This document shows, piece after piece, positions 17,852 through 27,639 of a DNA stretch of 64,000 nt. The DNA comes from Bacteroidales bacterium (lineage in GTDB: Bacteria > Bacteroidota > Bacteroidia > Bacteroidales > F082). The stretch's first letter is position 1. Each line of letters opens with the position of its first letter. Under the pieces are notes generated by a model. The model was not told the origin of the DNA. It saw only the letters and a list, made by a program, of their open reading frames with translations, and made no database searches. The DNA is taken from assembly GCA_024400305.1 (NCBI GenBank), contig JAKSMX010000008.1, forward strand, positions 32,254 to 96,253, read 5' to 3'. The position numbers and the translations under genes were made by a program.

Positions 17852-20800
17852 TCACCTCACGACAATCCTCCTTGCCGCCACATTTCCGCTTTCACAAATC
17901 TTGATGACATACAGACCTTCAGCCAAACCGCTGACATCAATCCGCTGCGGGCCGTCTGCCGTCCCGCCAATGACCTGCTGACCTAAATTGTTGTAAATGA
18001 AATAGTCGTACTTCACATCGCCGGCATTGATGTAAACAACATCGTCGGCGGGGTTCGGATAGATGCTGAAATGAATTTCATTTTCATCCACAGCGGTTAT
18101 GACCTCGACCAGCACGTTCACAGGCATCGACTCGCCGCCCGAATAGATGGCCGTGACACTGTAAGTATATGTCATCTCGTCCTGAACCTGATCGTTGTAA
18201 CTCGTGGCTGTCGTCTCACCCAAAGTGACGCCGTTGCGTGCGACGCGGTAGCGGTTTGCGCCCGAAGGAGCCGCCCACGACAGCGCGACATTGTTGCCAT
18301 TGACGGTGGCGTTGAGATCCCAGACAGGGGCGAAATACTCGCCTGACCCGCAGCTCACGTCGAAGCTGCCGCCTTGCGGCCCGTTGCTGAGGATGACTGT
18401 GCCGTCTTCATAATGAACGACATACGAGCATTCACTATCCCAGTTGCCGCCGCTGTGCCACGTAAGTGTGACGTGCGTGCCGTTATGAAGCCAGCGCTCG
18501 TAGGTGGCAAAGGCACCCTGCTCGTGAGAGACATACATGTCGTCGGCTGGCGTGCCGTCGCTGTATTCGACATGAAGCCTCGAGTTATCCCAACCGTCGT
18601 TCCATTTGTCGGAGAGGTCGAAGATGACAAGGCATGTGTTTTGCAAAGTCGCCGTCCCTTCTGCAACGACATTGTCATCAGCCAAGATGTTGAATGTGAG
18701 CGGGATCTGTTCTGATTCAGGGCAACCTGAAGCAATGGTGATGTCGAAAACAGCAGTGGCGATACCGCTTGGCGCGATGCTGCCGACAGCGACACTTGCT
18801 TCACCGAAACTGACATATTGGCTTGTTGATGAAACGCTCATATTGGCATTTGTCGCAATATAATGACCGACATTCTCGAAAGAGGCTGCGACCTGTAGCG
18901 TCTCGCCCGCGGTAAATCCGCCCGGACACTGTGCGCCGGCAAACTCCACGATGGCCTTGTTCGCCACGATGTTGACCACGCCTTCCCACGTCTCGGATCC
19001 GCAGGTCGCCGTCGTCCTGATGTGAAAACGGCTGCCGTCGGCGACATTTTCGCTGATGCTGTAGCTGAAGCCTGTCAGCTCGACTGTTGCGTTTTGCGCC
19101 AAGGCGTTGAAACTCGCCGAGCCGTTGATGATAGTGACATCCTGGTCATCGCAGGTCAATGAGACTGAGGTCGTTCCGTTTGTCGATGCAGTGCCGGTGT
19201 TCTTAAAAGTGATTGCCAAGGCGTTTTCCGCGCCGATGTGGGCATCGTCTGGTATGTAGCCGTCAACGATGACGAATGCGCCGTTGATGTTCGCCGCCGG
19301 AATCTCCTCAAGATAAGGCACGCGCTGCGGATGTGTCACGCAAAGTGTGACGTTGCCGCTCGTGGTGACAGGCTCGATGTCGAAGACGACAGTGCCGGTC
19401 TCGTCAACCAAGCCGGTGCCCAAGATGACTCCGTTTCTTGTAAGTGCCACGTATGAACCAGGGTCGGCACTGACCTCGTATGTATTTGCTCCAATCGGGA
19501 CTATAGCAGCGTGGAAGACATGATTTTCAGCAGGTTGCACATGATAAGGCATGATGGAGCCGTCGCCGAGAGTGTGATAGCACTGCCAATAATACAACGG
19601 CGATGAGTCGGAAGAGACCGTGTAGCCGCTGTTGACATGCGCGTATGTGACCGACAGATTGCCCAAGAACACCATCGACTGAATGGTATTGTAGCTGTCG
19701 TCCATCCATACGCCGTCATAAACGCCGGTTGTCGTTTCGTTCCGGCTTGGCATCCTGTAGAAGACATTCGTCGCGCCGACGCCGAAGTAATAGTCTTCAT
19801 ACCAATACGTTGAAGGACAGCTTCCGATGTATGCGAATGCGCCTTTCCTTGGCGCGCGCACCATGGCCTCGCCGAAGCACGTTCCCGAAATGCCCCAGTC
19901 GGCGGCAAGGCAGCAGTTGCCCATAGCGAGGAAATACTTGTTTGTATTTGTCAGATTGTTGACATCGTTGACCTCAAATTGCGGGTCTTCCCAATGGATG
20001 TTGGATCCGTGGGCAGTGTAGTTGACAAATCCGACGCCGGTGTTCAGATTGTCGTAGCAGCCGGCATAACCGCCGAGTGTATAATAATCATATACATTTT
20101 CAAAGCCGTGTTCCTCATTGTAATAATTATGAACGGCATATTGGATTGTAGGCACGCCGGCCTTCGGGTTCCACGCCTCGTCCCAGCCCGCGATGAGAAG
20201 CACGTTGTTCAGGTAACTCGGATCGGGCATGGTGTATTGCTCGTACTGAAGGCTCTTCTCCAACAGGTTGTTGAGCTGTTCGACGGTCTCGACCGGCATA
20301 CGGCTGTGAAGCATTTCCGGATAATAGTCGTTATCGACAGTCTGATAGTAAAGGTCTGTGACACAGTGTGTTGCGCTGCCGGTGGCACTCGCTGGAACCT
20401 GATTCTTGTCGCCGATGATAATGACGAAAGTCGGTGCCGTCTGCGAATATTTTGTCTGGATGAACGATTGTATCGCCGATGCCGACGTGCCAATCTGGTC
20501 GGTGTAGTTCACATCCATGTAAAAGCCTTTCTTGACCTTCCAGTCAACCCACTCCTGAATTGCGTTTTCAAACATGCGGTCGGTGATGACCAGCATCTTG
20601 ACAGGAGCCTGCCAGAGGTCGGGGTGCTGCGCGTAAACGTCGTTGCGCCAGTTGAACATCTGACGGTAAAGCGGCGCGAAATACACGCTCGCCGTCCTCG
20701 CGAACTCCTCGTAGGCAGCCGCCTTGTCGTATTCGCCGTAACTGACTTCCACCTCGATGTCGTTGAAGACCTTCAATGTGTTGCTGGCAGCATCGTACTG

Positions 20801-21334
20801 AACAGGGTTTATCACCAACGAGCCGACCTGAATGCCGCGCATCGTGCCTTGCAGTTCGATTTCGGCCAGCGGACGCTCCGCGAAGCCGCGTCTTGCGTAT
20901 GCCTCGGCATTATAATGGAAAGCGACTTCCGTCTGGTCTTTCCTCACCGAAGGCTGCTGCGGCGCGATGGCGTTGATGCCGTAATCAGAAAGATTATAAA
21001 CCGTTGTGCTGTAATTCTTTACCTCGACGCTGACATCCTTCGCGCCAAAAGGAACGGCGACGAGCTGGTGTGCTGCGGGCAGCGACGGCTCACCCGCATT
21101 GCCGCTGTTGAAGGTGTTGCTCATTGCGATTTCCGAGAAAACGCCTTTTTCGGTGTTGACGGCGCGGGCTTCGATGCTGCCGAAAGAGAACGTGGCGGTG
21201 AAGCCGTTTTCGGTCACGTTTTCACATTGCTGCGCTGATTTCGCGCCGTTTAAATTGATGCTGTTTTGCGCCTTTGCGCTGAAAAACATTCCTAATGAGA
21301 GCATTAGGGTGAGGACGAACAGATGTCTTTTCAT
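17852..21334 (-). CDS. gingipain-like C25 cysteine protease with T9SS sorting domain
   Basis: An 1160-residue secreted protease. Residues 1-22 are a signal peptide (MKRHLFVLTLMLSLGMFFSA, then KAQ). About 30-235 is a C25-type propeptide. The peptidase domain (about 240-620) contains VNYTAHGSNIHWEDP with catalytic His442 and FLAMGNCCLAADWG with the catalytic Cys at 474/475. Next come CARDB/Ig-like segments, a beta domain and a fibronectin type III-like repeat. The last about 75 residues are a type A T9SS domain (FSIYPNPADDVVYIN, then GLAEGLYVIKI). It is expected to cross the outer membrane by T9SS and be surface-attached or released. A TATCTTTG promoter lies about 45 bp upstream on the minus strand. 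Confidence 0.9.
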   Translation of the reverse strand: MKRHLFVLTLMLSLGMFFSAKAQNSINLNGAKSAQQCENVTENGFTATFSFGSIEARAVNTEKGVFSEIAMSNTFNSGNAGEPSLPAAHQLVAVPFGAKDVSVEVKNYSTTVYNLSDYGINAIAPQQPSVRKDQTEVAFHYNAEAYARRGFAERPLAEIELQGTMRGIQVGSLVINPVQYDAASNTLKVFNDIEVEVSYGEYDKAAAYEEFARTASVYFAPLYRQMFNWRNDVYAQHPDLWQAPVKMLVITDRMFENAIQEWVDWKVKKGFYMDVNYTDQIGTSASAIQSFIQTKYSQTAPTFVIIIGDKNQVPASATGSATHCVTDLYYQTVDNDYYPEMLHSRMPVETVEQLNNLLEKSLQYEQYTMPDPSYLNNVLLIAGWDEAWNPKAGVPTIQYAVHNYYNEEHGFENVYDYYTLGGYAGCYDNLNTGVGFVNYTAHGSNIHWEDPQFEVNDVNNLTNTNKYFLAMGNCCLAADWGISGTCFGEAMVRAPRKGAFAYIGSCPSTYWYEDYYFGVGATNVFYRMPSRNETTTGVYDGVWMDDSYNTIQSMVFLGNLSVTYAHVNSGYTVSSDSSPLYYWQCYHTLGDGSIMPYHVQPAENHVFHAAIVPIGANTYEVSADPGSYVALTRNGVILGTGLVDETGTVVFDIEPVTTSGNVTLCVTHPQRVPYLEEIPAANINGAFVIVDGYIPDDAHIGAENALAITFKNTGTASTNGTTSVSLTCDDQDVTIINGSASFNALAQNATVELTGFSYSISENVADGSRFHIRTTATCGSETWEGVVNIVANKAIVEFAGAQCPGGFTAGETLQVAASFENVGHYIATNANMSVSSTSQYVSFGEASVAVGSIAPSGIATAVFDITIASGCPESEQIPLTFNILADDNVVAEGTATLQNTCLVIFDLSDKWNDGWDNSRLHVEYSDGTPADDMYVSHEQGAFATYERWLHNGTHVTLTWHSGGNWDSECSYVVHYEDGTVILSNGPQGGSFDVSCGSGEYFAPVWDLNATVNGNNVALSWAAPSGANRYRVARNGVTLGETTATSYNDQVQDEMTYTYSVTAIYSGGESMPVNVLVEVITAVDENEIHFSIYPNPADDVVYINAGDVKYDYFIYNNLGQQVIGGTADGPQRIDVSGLAEGLYVIKICESGNVAARRIVVR

Positions 21335-21377
21335 ACTTTATTCTGGTTGTTACTTATTTTAAAATAAAATTTTGCCG

Positions 21378-21385
21378 CAAAGATA
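21378..21385 (-). promoter_or_regulatory. promoter -7 element of C25 protease gene
   Basis: CAAAGATA on the plus strand reads TATCTTTG on the minus strand, 44 bp before the protease ATG. Confidence 0.6.
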
Positions 21386-21489
21386 CAAAAAATTCATTAA
21401 TATTTCACCCATTTTCCGCTTCCGCCGGAAATCATTTTCTAAAAGTAAATGCCAGAAGACATACATCAGAATTTTTTGTGAAAATAAAA

Positions 21490-21580
21490 GCCAAATGCCG
21501 GAACGAATTACGGCCAAATGCCGGAACGAATTACAGCCAAACGCCGGAACGAATTACAGCCAAATGCCGGAAAAGTTTCA
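21490..21580 (+). repeat. 23-bp tandem repeat array (3.9 copies) upstream of ATPase gene
   Basis: Units start at 21490, 21513, 21536 and 21559, exactly 23 bp apart, each beginning GCCAAATGCCGGAACGAATT (third copy GCCAAACG) and ending AC plus A or G. The fourth copy diverges after GCCGGAA. There are no spacers, so it is not a CRISPR. The array ends about 10 bp before the -33 element of the ATPase promoter. Its unit aligns without gaps (15/23) with the unit at 36271-36353, which lies in front of the paralogous ATPase. Confidence 0.9.
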
Positions 21581-21589
21581 AATAATTTA

Positions 21590-21619
21590 TTGTAATTCAA
21601 GAAAAAAGATGTATTTTTG
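21590..21619 (+). promoter_or_regulatory. promoter of ATPase gene at 21645
   Basis: TTG at 21590-21592 and TATTTTTG at 21612-21619 are separated by 19 bp, matching the Bacteroidota -33/-7 pattern. It lies between the tandem repeats and the gene, and it fixes the start at ATG 21645 rather than any upstream codon. Confidence 0.75.
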
Positions 21620-21644
21620 CAGCGTTAAAAAAAGGATACAAAAT

Positions 21645-22940
21645 ATGGAAGAATACAGACTGCGAATTGCCGACAAATTATTAGCGGAATTACTTGAAGC
21701 CTGCGGTTGCGTTTTGCTTGAAGGCAGCAAATGGTGCGGAAAGACAACCACAGCCGAACATTCGGCTGGAAGCGTCGTTTACATGGCCGATCCTATTGAA
21801 GGAGAACGCAACAGGCAGTTGGCGAAATCCACCCCGCATTTTCTACTTCAGGGAGCGACACCGCGTCTGATTGATGAGTGGCAGGTCGTCCCGACGCTCT
21901 GGGACGCAATCCGCGGAGAAGTGGACCATCGCCGGGCATTGGGGCAGTTCATAATCACAGGCTCCGCCGTACCCGCCGACAGGAAGGAAATAATTCACAC
22001 CGGCACCGGACGAATCGCGCCGTTGCTGATGCGTCCGATGTCGCTGTGGGAGTCGGGCGACAGCACCGGAGAAGTCAGCCTTGAAACATTGTTTTCAGAA
22101 CCCGAACAGCTCATGGCTGAAAACAGAATCGACATTGAGGAGTTGGCTTATTTGGTTTGCCGCGGCGGCTGGCCCATGGCGACTGTGACGAACAACCGCA
22201 AGGCCGCCTTGAAACAGGCGACCATCTATTACAACGGCATTATCGGCACTGGCGACGGCTCCGATTCCGACGTATCGCGGGCTGACAACGTCCGCCGTAA
22301 CCCTGAAAGAGTGAAACGCCTCATGCGCAGCCTCAGCCGCCATCAAGGGACACAAGCATCGTTGGGAACGATATATAACGACATGATTGCCAACGACGAT
22401 TCAACATTAAACGAAGAAACCATCTCATCGTACATTTCGGCTTTGAAGAAAATCTTCACCGTCGAAGACATGCCGGCATGGAATCCGGCTCTTCGCAGCA
22501 AAACGGCGGTGCGCACGTCCGACACCCGCTATTTCGTTGACCCGAGCATCGCCGTGGCGGCATTGAGAATCAGCCCCAAGGACCTCATCAACGACCTTGA
22601 GACTTTCGGACTGTTATTCGAATGCATGGCGATCCGCGACCTCCGCGTGTTCACCGACGCCTTGGACGGGACAGTCTATCACTACCGCGACAAAAACAAT
22701 CTGGAATGCGACGCCGTTGTCCATCTTGAAAACGGCAGATATGGTCTGGTCGAGATAAAATTGGGAGGAAACGACAACATCGAGGCCGCCGCTTCCACAC
22801 TAAAAACGTTATCCGGCAAAATCGACACTTCCCGGATGCCGAAGCCTTCATTCCTAATGGTTTTAATCGGTGTCGGCAAGTATGCCTACCGCAGGGAAGA
22901 TGGTGTGTACGTAGTTCCAATCGGGTGTCTGAAACAATAA
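21645..22940 (+). CDS. AAA family ATPase, AAA_14/DUF4143 type
   Basis: A 431-residue P-loop protein. Walker A is EGSKWCGKTTTAEH (about 27-40), an unusual KWCGKTTT form. RLIDEWQVVPTLWDAI (about 74-89) holds the Walker B-like acidic pair. IITGSAVP is sensor-like. The C-terminal DUF4143 part carries a nuclease-fold-like block, KNNLECDAVVHLENG then GLVEIKLGG, similar to PDDEXK cores. The frame is open upstream to 21372, but the repeat array and promoter lie there, so the start is 21645. It is a close paralogue of 34907-36187. Function is unknown; such genes are abundant and variable in Bacteroidota. Confidence 0.85.
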   Translation: MEEYRLRIADKLLAELLEACGCVLLEGSKWCGKTTTAEHSAGSVVYMADPIEGERNRQLAKSTPHFLLQGATPRLIDEWQVVPTLWDAIRGEVDHRRALGQFIITGSAVPADRKEIIHTGTGRIAPLLMRPMSLWESGDSTGEVSLETLFSEPEQLMAENRIDIEELAYLVCRGGWPMATVTNNRKAALKQATIYYNGIIGTGDGSDSDVSRADNVRRNPERVKRLMRSLSRHQGTQASLGTIYNDMIANDDSTLNEETISSYISALKKIFTVEDMPAWNPALRSKTAVRTSDTRYFVDPSIAVAALRISPKDLINDLETFGLLFECMAIRDLRVFTDALDGTVYHYRDKNNLECDAVVHLENGRYGLVEIKLGGNDNIEAAASTLKTLSGKIDTSRMPKPSFLMVLIGVGKYAYRREDGVYVVPIGCLKQ

Positions 22941-23017
22941 TGCAATCTCATTCCCTCACCCATTTCCCCGATTCGATTTCACATGTGGTTTGCGCAGAGA
23001 CGTTTCGGAAAACGTCT

Positions 23018-23893
23018 CTACCGGCCTGCCACCACGCGGCAAATACGGTTTGTGCCATCGGCTTCCGTCACCTTCAGCAGGTAAACGCCTTCAGGCAGAC
23101 CCGCCACGCTGATTTCGTTTTTGTCTTCCGCTTGATTCACTAACTGGCCAAGCGCGTTATAGACTTGCACACTGCAGGCCTCAAGGCCTTCGATAACAAC
23201 CTTGTCTTTTGCCGGATTCGGATAAACGGATATTCGAGAATCTTTGGTTTCCTCAACAGCCGTATAGGTACAAAAACCATATTCTGGATTCTCCCAAACG
23301 AGTTCTCCATTTTGATGGAAGCATAACAGGCAATGCCAGCCGTCAGGTATGGAAAGGTATCCGCTCCAAAGCAGCCCATAATCGCTGCCAATGCCTTCGA
23401 CCCATGTTTCGGTGAATTGATATCCTCCAGGGTTGTTGGATTGCAACCTTAACCAAAACTTTTTCCTGTCGGCGTTTCCAATCTGAACCGTGCCAATGGA
23501 ATCAATAATCAGCCTTTGGCCGAAATCGCCAATAGTTAAAGTGTCGCCAACGTTGGCCGTGAAGTCATAAAGAAGTATTTCATCTGGATTATTCAATTGC
23601 CGTTTCCAGACTTTTTCATTCTCTTCTCTAAGCAAGAACCACAGACCAGAGAAATGATAATTATTATCCAAAGTCTTTGCTTCGGCCATGAGTTTAGTAT
23701 ATTTGAGACCATCTACAACAGTGTCTTCCGTAAACCAAATGTCGTAGTTCCCAATAGAATTATGTGCCCCCACATTGAATGCATGCCACTCGTTTCCTCC
23801 CTGAACCACAGGAATGTAATCTTGCGCTTGCATTGTCATCCCTCCTGCCAGCAACAAAAGCAGAATGACTTTTGTTTTTGTAATTGCTTTCAT
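23018..23893 (-). CDS. secreted protein with T9SS C-terminal sorting domain
   Basis: About 291 residues. The start at 23893 (MKAITKTKVILLLLLAGGMT, then MQAQ) gives a clean signal peptide; an upstream in-frame codon would only add Asn/Lys-rich residues. The middle is a beta-rich domain of unknown function, with paired Cys near WHCLLCFHQNG. The last about 75 residues form a type A sorting domain: ISVYPNPAKDKVVIEGLEAC, YNALGQLVNQ, GLPEGVYLLKV and a basic end, CRVVAGR. It is expected on the surface or in the medium via T9SS. The cargo function is not recognised. Confidence 0.8.
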   Translation of the reverse strand: MKAITKTKVILLLLLAGGMTMQAQDYIPVVQGGNEWHAFNVGAHNSIGNYDIWFTEDTVVDGLKYTKLMAEAKTLDNNYHFSGLWFLLREENEKVWKRQLNNPDEILLYDFTANVGDTLTIGDFGQRLIIDSIGTVQIGNADRKKFWLRLQSNNPGGYQFTETWVEGIGSDYGLLWSGYLSIPDGWHCLLCFHQNGELVWENPEYGFCTYTAVEETKDSRISVYPNPAKDKVVIEGLEACSVQVYNALGQLVNQAEDKNEISVAGLPEGVYLLKVTEADGTNRICRVVAGR

Positions 23894-23971
23894 TTTTTTG
23901 TTTGTATTTTTATTAAACATTTGATTGTCATTATTTTATTAAATCATCTCTCGCCGGACAAACGGGAATCT

Positions 23972-25783
23972 TCATTCCTTCACCCACTTCCCGCTCCCAG
24001 CCTCATTTCCGCCGGAAATCACTTTCCATAAGTAAATCCCGGAAGACAGACATTCAGTATCGATTGTTGTGACAGCACCAGAAATTTCACGTTTGCAGAC
24101 GAGTCTTCCCGTCATGTCGTAAAGCTCCACGTGCGAGTCAGTGAGTGCGGTGCGGATGTTAAAAGCATTGTTTCCAGGGTTCGGATAGACATCGACTTGA
24201 ACTGGATCCGAGACAATTTCCGCGACCGCGTCATACGGTCTCGGCTGCGGGAGCGGGAAGCCGCCGTTGATGCCTTCCACGTCCTCAACCCAGACGCATT
24301 CGCCCATGGCACCGGCGTTCAAGGCCTCAAGAAGGTCGGTGGTGCCGTACTGCGCCTCGTCAAGAACCCATGAAGTCGCCGAACCGCCTTCATCAAACGC
24401 GCTCGATTCAGGCAGATAAGTATAACTCGAACTTCCGATATTATAGACATAAGCAGGAATGTCTTCGTTGCCGTAATAATAGCAGTTACGTATGTCATTT
24501 TCATTATGAAAAGCCGGAATGATACGACCGTAAATCTGGTTTGTCAGATTCGGGTTGACAGGTTTTATGATTTGTCCAGCGTTATACACATTATACACGA
24601 AGCCGCTTGTCGGAGAGCCGGTGATGCCGCCCATCTGTGCGGTTGAAGGATCGGGGATATCCATAATTCCGATAAGGTTTCCCGTGTTGAAACAGTTGGA
24701 GATGGAGCCGTCGCTGCCCGCAATGCCGCCCACTAAAATCATGTCGCAAAATGCGTCACCAGTGACTGTGGCCATGTTGCCACTCATGCGGATAGTGGTG
24801 AAAATAGGCGTCCCGATGATACCTCCTGCGTTGCTGCCGCCTGTCACCTCACCGGTCGGGTAGTTGAAGCAGTACTCAATCAAGCCGAAGGAACCGCCCT
24901 GCCCCACCATGCCGCCGGCGGTAATTGTTCCGGAGACCTTGCCGTAGTTGTCGCAATGGCGGATGATGAACGAGCCTTGGCCGACGATGCCGCCCGCCGC
25001 GTTGGTGTTCCACATGTCGCCGACCTCGCCGTTGTTCACGCAATGCTCGATCGCGAAGACACCGTTGTTCATTTCCGTATATCCCGCGATGCCGCCAAGA
25101 AACATTACGCCATCGGTGACGTATGCGTTGTTGACACAGTTTCTTATGAAAACGGTGTCGTTGTCATTGTCATCTGCAATATAATGTCCGGCTATGCCAC
25201 CGACCTTGCTTCCGTAAGCCCTCACCTCGCCGCTCACGGTGCAGCCTTCGATGTCGGTGTTGAACGCCTCGCCGACGACAATGCCCGTACTCGCCCCCTG
25301 CGTCACGCTGGCGTTTTCGATTATGAGGTTTCTCACCTCGGCGGAATATGTGCATCCGAACAGGCCAATGACATCGGCGTTGTCAACATGCATGTCGCTT
25401 ATCACGTGGCCGTCGCCGTCGAAGACACCCATGAAAGGATAGGCCGGCTCCACGACATAGCTTATCTGGTTAAGCCATGTCACCTTCACAGTCCCGGCAG
25501 CCGTCCACATCTGCCCGCCAGCGCCGTTCAGGTTGATGTCGCCGGTGAGGATAAAATGCGCCTCGCTGTTCACACCATTATTAATATCGTATGCGAACAA
25601 CGCCAGCTGTTCCGCCGTTGCGATCTGATAAGGGTTTTCAGGGGTGCCGTCGCCGCCGTCGTACGAACCGGCAACGGTGCCGTCCCAAGGAGTCTGCGCC
25701 CCGCACTCCATGAAAATGAATGCGAATGCCAACAGCGCACAGACCTTTTTCATTTGATTTGAATTTGTCAATTTTTTCTTCAT
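23972..25783 (-). CDS. secreted GLUG-repeat protein with C-terminal T9SS-like domain
   Basis: About 603 residues. A signal sequence surrounds MKKVCALLAFAFIFMECGAQ; the start could be 25783 or 25753, and a TAATTTTG promoter at 25825-25832 argues against starts further upstream. The N-terminal motif NPYQIATAEQLALFAYDINN introduces several GLUG-type repeats (GGIAGHY, GGIAGYTEMNNG, GGIVGQGS, GGMVGQGGSFG, GGIIGTP, GGIAGSDGSIS) that build a beta-helix. The end has VDVYPNPGNNAFNIRT, ELYDMTGRLVCKREI and SGIYLWKVISGG, a type A sorting domain. It is likely a surface adhesin or carbohydrate-contacting protein; specificity is unknown. Confidence 0.8.
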   Translation of the reverse strand: MKKKLTNSNQMKKVCALLAFAFIFMECGAQTPWDGTVAGSYDGGDGTPENPYQIATAEQLALFAYDINNGVNSEAHFILTGDINLNGAGGQMWTAAGTVKVTWLNQISYVVEPAYPFMGVFDGDGHVISDMHVDNADVIGLFGCTYSAEVRNLIIENASVTQGASTGIVVGEAFNTDIEGCTVSGEVRAYGSKVGGIAGHYIADDNDNDTVFIRNCVNNAYVTDGVMFLGGIAGYTEMNNGVFAIEHCVNNGEVGDMWNTNAAGGIVGQGSFIIRHCDNYGKVSGTITAGGMVGQGGSFGLIEYCFNYPTGEVTGGSNAGGIIGTPIFTTIRMSGNMATVTGDAFCDMILVGGIAGSDGSISNCFNTGNLIGIMDIPDPSTAQMGGITGSPTSGFVYNVYNAGQIIKPVNPNLTNQIYGRIIPAFHNENDIRNCYYYGNEDIPAYVYNIGSSSYTYLPESSAFDEGGSATSWVLDEAQYGTTDLLEALNAGAMGECVWVEDVEGINGGFPLPQPRPYDAVAEIVSDPVQVDVYPNPGNNAFNIRTALTDSHVELYDMTGRLVCKREISGAVTTIDTECLSSGIYLWKVISGGNEAGSGKWVKE

Positions 25784-25824
25784 GATTTTGAAATTTTGTT
25801 GTTCAACCATTTTTGTATTTCTCG

Positions 25825-25832
25825 CAAAATTA
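25825..25832 (-). promoter_or_regulatory. promoter -7 element of GLUG-repeat gene
   Basis: CAAAATTA on plus, TAATTTTG on minus, about 42 bp before the chosen start. Confidence 0.5.
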
Positions 25833-25952
25833 TACAAAATTTCCTCAAAAGAAGCAAAGTCAGCCCACGTAATGGCATTTGTCCCACCTATCGCATTTCA
25901 TCATTCTGATTTTCAATATTTTAATTTTGAATGAAAATAAAATTGTCGCACC

Positions 25953-25980
25953 TTGTTCTTAAAAATTTTCTTTATTTTTG
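25953..25980 (+). promoter_or_regulatory. promoter of TPR regulator gene
   Basis: TTG at 25953-25955 and TATTTTTG at 25973-25980 (17-bp spacing). An ATG at 25978 lies inside the -7 element, so translation should start at 26002. Confidence 0.65.
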
Positions 25981-26001
25981 CATTCTAAAATCAAAATTCA
26001 A

Positions 26002-27639
26002 ATGAGAAAAATCCTGAATATTTTCACCATCATCATTTTTGCTTCGACAGCATTTTTTTCTTGCAAAAATGAAAACAGCGAGCAGATTGACGACCTTCTT
26101 TTCAAGATTCAAAGTCATGCAAAAGCCGACGAAAACGATCTGGCAACGCTCGATTCCATCGGCCAACTTAAACTGACGGAAGAACAGAAAGCGCATCGCA
26201 GCCTTCTGAAAATCCGCGCTTACTGGCTCATGGGCAGGCTTGACGAGCCGGACTCCGACACTTTAATTAAGGTTGTATCAGACTATTACGAAAACAGCAG
26301 GGATTATTACATGAAAGCCAAGGCTTATTACATATTGTTCCGCATTGATTACGATGTCAATAATGGTGTTGACCCTGACAACACGAATATGCTTCTGAAG
26401 GGCTTGAATGCCATCAACAAAGCCAAGAAAGTTGACAGCCGCATCGTCAAATACAGCGGAATCCCCAACGCTGACGATAAAGTCATCATTGAGAACCAGA
26501 AACATTGGATTTTGCTTGGACTTTCCAACTCATATCGAGGGATCGGGCGTTACGACGATGTGTTGAGCGTGACTACCGAGGCGGTGAATTTTTTCGAGAA
26601 ACACGACATCGCCGTACCGGCATTTTGCTACAGTCAGATTGGCATCTGCCATTTCATCAACGGCAACGACAGCTGCGCCTATTATTGCAAAAAAGCACTT
26701 GACCTCAACATGCAGACAGACGATTACGCGATGATTTCCAATTCAATGTTCTTTTACGGGGTGTGTTTCAGGAAAAGCAACCCGAAAAAAACTCTTGAAA
26801 TCTATAAAGAGGCAAACCGCATCGCATACGAAAACAATGTCAGACAAAAGTACGATGCCGAAATCGGACAACTATATTATGAGTTAAACGATTATGATTC
26901 AGCACTTTATTACACAAACCGCGCCTTGGAAGCACACGACGGCAAAGAGCCGTTAGACCCCAATTTGCGAAACATTTACAGGACATTGTTCAAAACCCAT
27001 TTGATGAAAGGCGATTACGAGGAAGCCACCATATACGCAAACAAATGTATTTCAATATTTTATAACGACAGGGAACGAGAAGAAACCGGGGTCGCATTAG
27101 AAGATTACAGGAAGAAAGTTGAGAATGAAAACAAAATTTACGCGAAAAAAATCAAAGTCACAACATACTTGATATTTGCAATCACCTTCGTTGTCATCAT
27201 ATTGATTATCATAATTATATCTCAAAAGATCATGCGAAGGAAAGAGTCGGAACGCATGTCGGCATTGCAGCTTTCGATGCGGCAGAGGCAAAACGTGCAG
27301 GACAATTGGCTCGTAAACAACAAGGTTTACAAGAAAGCGGTTTCGTTGGAGAAAGGGATTTTCGACAAATCGCTTGTCTTGTCGGACGGCGACTGGAAGG
27401 AATTCGTCAACATCACAAACATTGTTCACAATGGTTTCGTCATGAATCTAAAGGAGTTACATCCATCGTTGACTGAAAACGACATTGAAGCATGTTGTTG
27501 CAGCCGGTATGGTTTCAACGACAAGACCATCGCGGCTTTGTGCGGGATTGAGACCCGCTCGTTCAAGCGGCACCGCCAGCGTATCATGGAGAAACTCGGT
27601 GGCGAGAAAGGATTTCATGAGATGATGAAAGAGTTTTAA
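26002..27639 (+). CDS. TPR lipoprotein regulator with one membrane segment and C-terminal HTH
   Basis: About 545 residues. The N-terminus IIIFASTAFFSCKNENS is a lipobox-type signal. TPR-like helical pairs fill about 40-370 (for example KAYYILFRIDY, YCKKALDLNMQTDDYAM, YTNRALEAHDGKEPLDP). One membrane segment lies at about 383-405 (YLIFAITFVVIILIIIIIS), followed by a cytoplasmic coiled stretch and a LuxR-like helix-turn-helix at the end (LTENDIEACCCSRYGFNDKT, then GIETRSFKRHRQRIMEKLG). This outside-sensor plus inside-HTH layout is a known Bacteroidota type, but its targets are unknown. It overlaps the end of convergent rimO by 4 bp. Confidence 0.75.
   Translation: MRKILNIFTIIIFASTAFFSCKNENSEQIDDLLFKIQSHAKADENDLATLDSIGQLKLTEEQKAHRSLLKIRAYWLMGRLDEPDSDTLIKVVSDYYENSRDYYMKAKAYYILFRIDYDVNNGVDPDNTNMLLKGLNAINKAKKVDSRIVKYSGIPNADDKVIIENQKHWILLGLSNSYRGIGRYDDVLSVTTEAVNFFEKHDIAVPAFCYSQIGICHFINGNDSCAYYCKKALDLNMQTDDYAMISNSMFFYGVCFRKSNPKKTLEIYKEANRIAYENNVRQKYDAEIGQLYYELNDYDSALYYTNRALEAHDGKEPLDPNLRNIYRTLFKTHLMKGDYEEATIYANKCISIFYNDREREETGVALEDYRKKVENENKIYAKKIKVTTYLIFAITFVVIILIIIIISQKIMRRKESERMSALQLSMRQRQNVQDNWLVNNKVYKKAVSLEKGIFDKSLVLSDGDWKEFVNITNIVHNGFVMNLKELHPSLTENDIEACCCSRYGFNDKTIAALCGIETRSFKRHRQRIMEKLGGEKGFHEMMKEF

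Noticed and set aside
19979-21238. Long rightward open frame (419 codons) opposite the C25 protease gene
   Set aside because: It mirrors the GC-rich codons of the protease gene, has no promoter or recognised motif and gives an implausible His/Val/Arg-rich protein.
21490-21580. CRISPR array
   Set aside because: Units are directly adjacent with no spacers, and no cas genes are present; the same applies to the arrays at 34.8, 36.3 and 53.8 kb.
21372-21644. N-terminal extension of the ATPase at 21645
   Set aside because: The open frame upstream is only the translated repeat array and promoter region; the promoter lies at 21590-21619.
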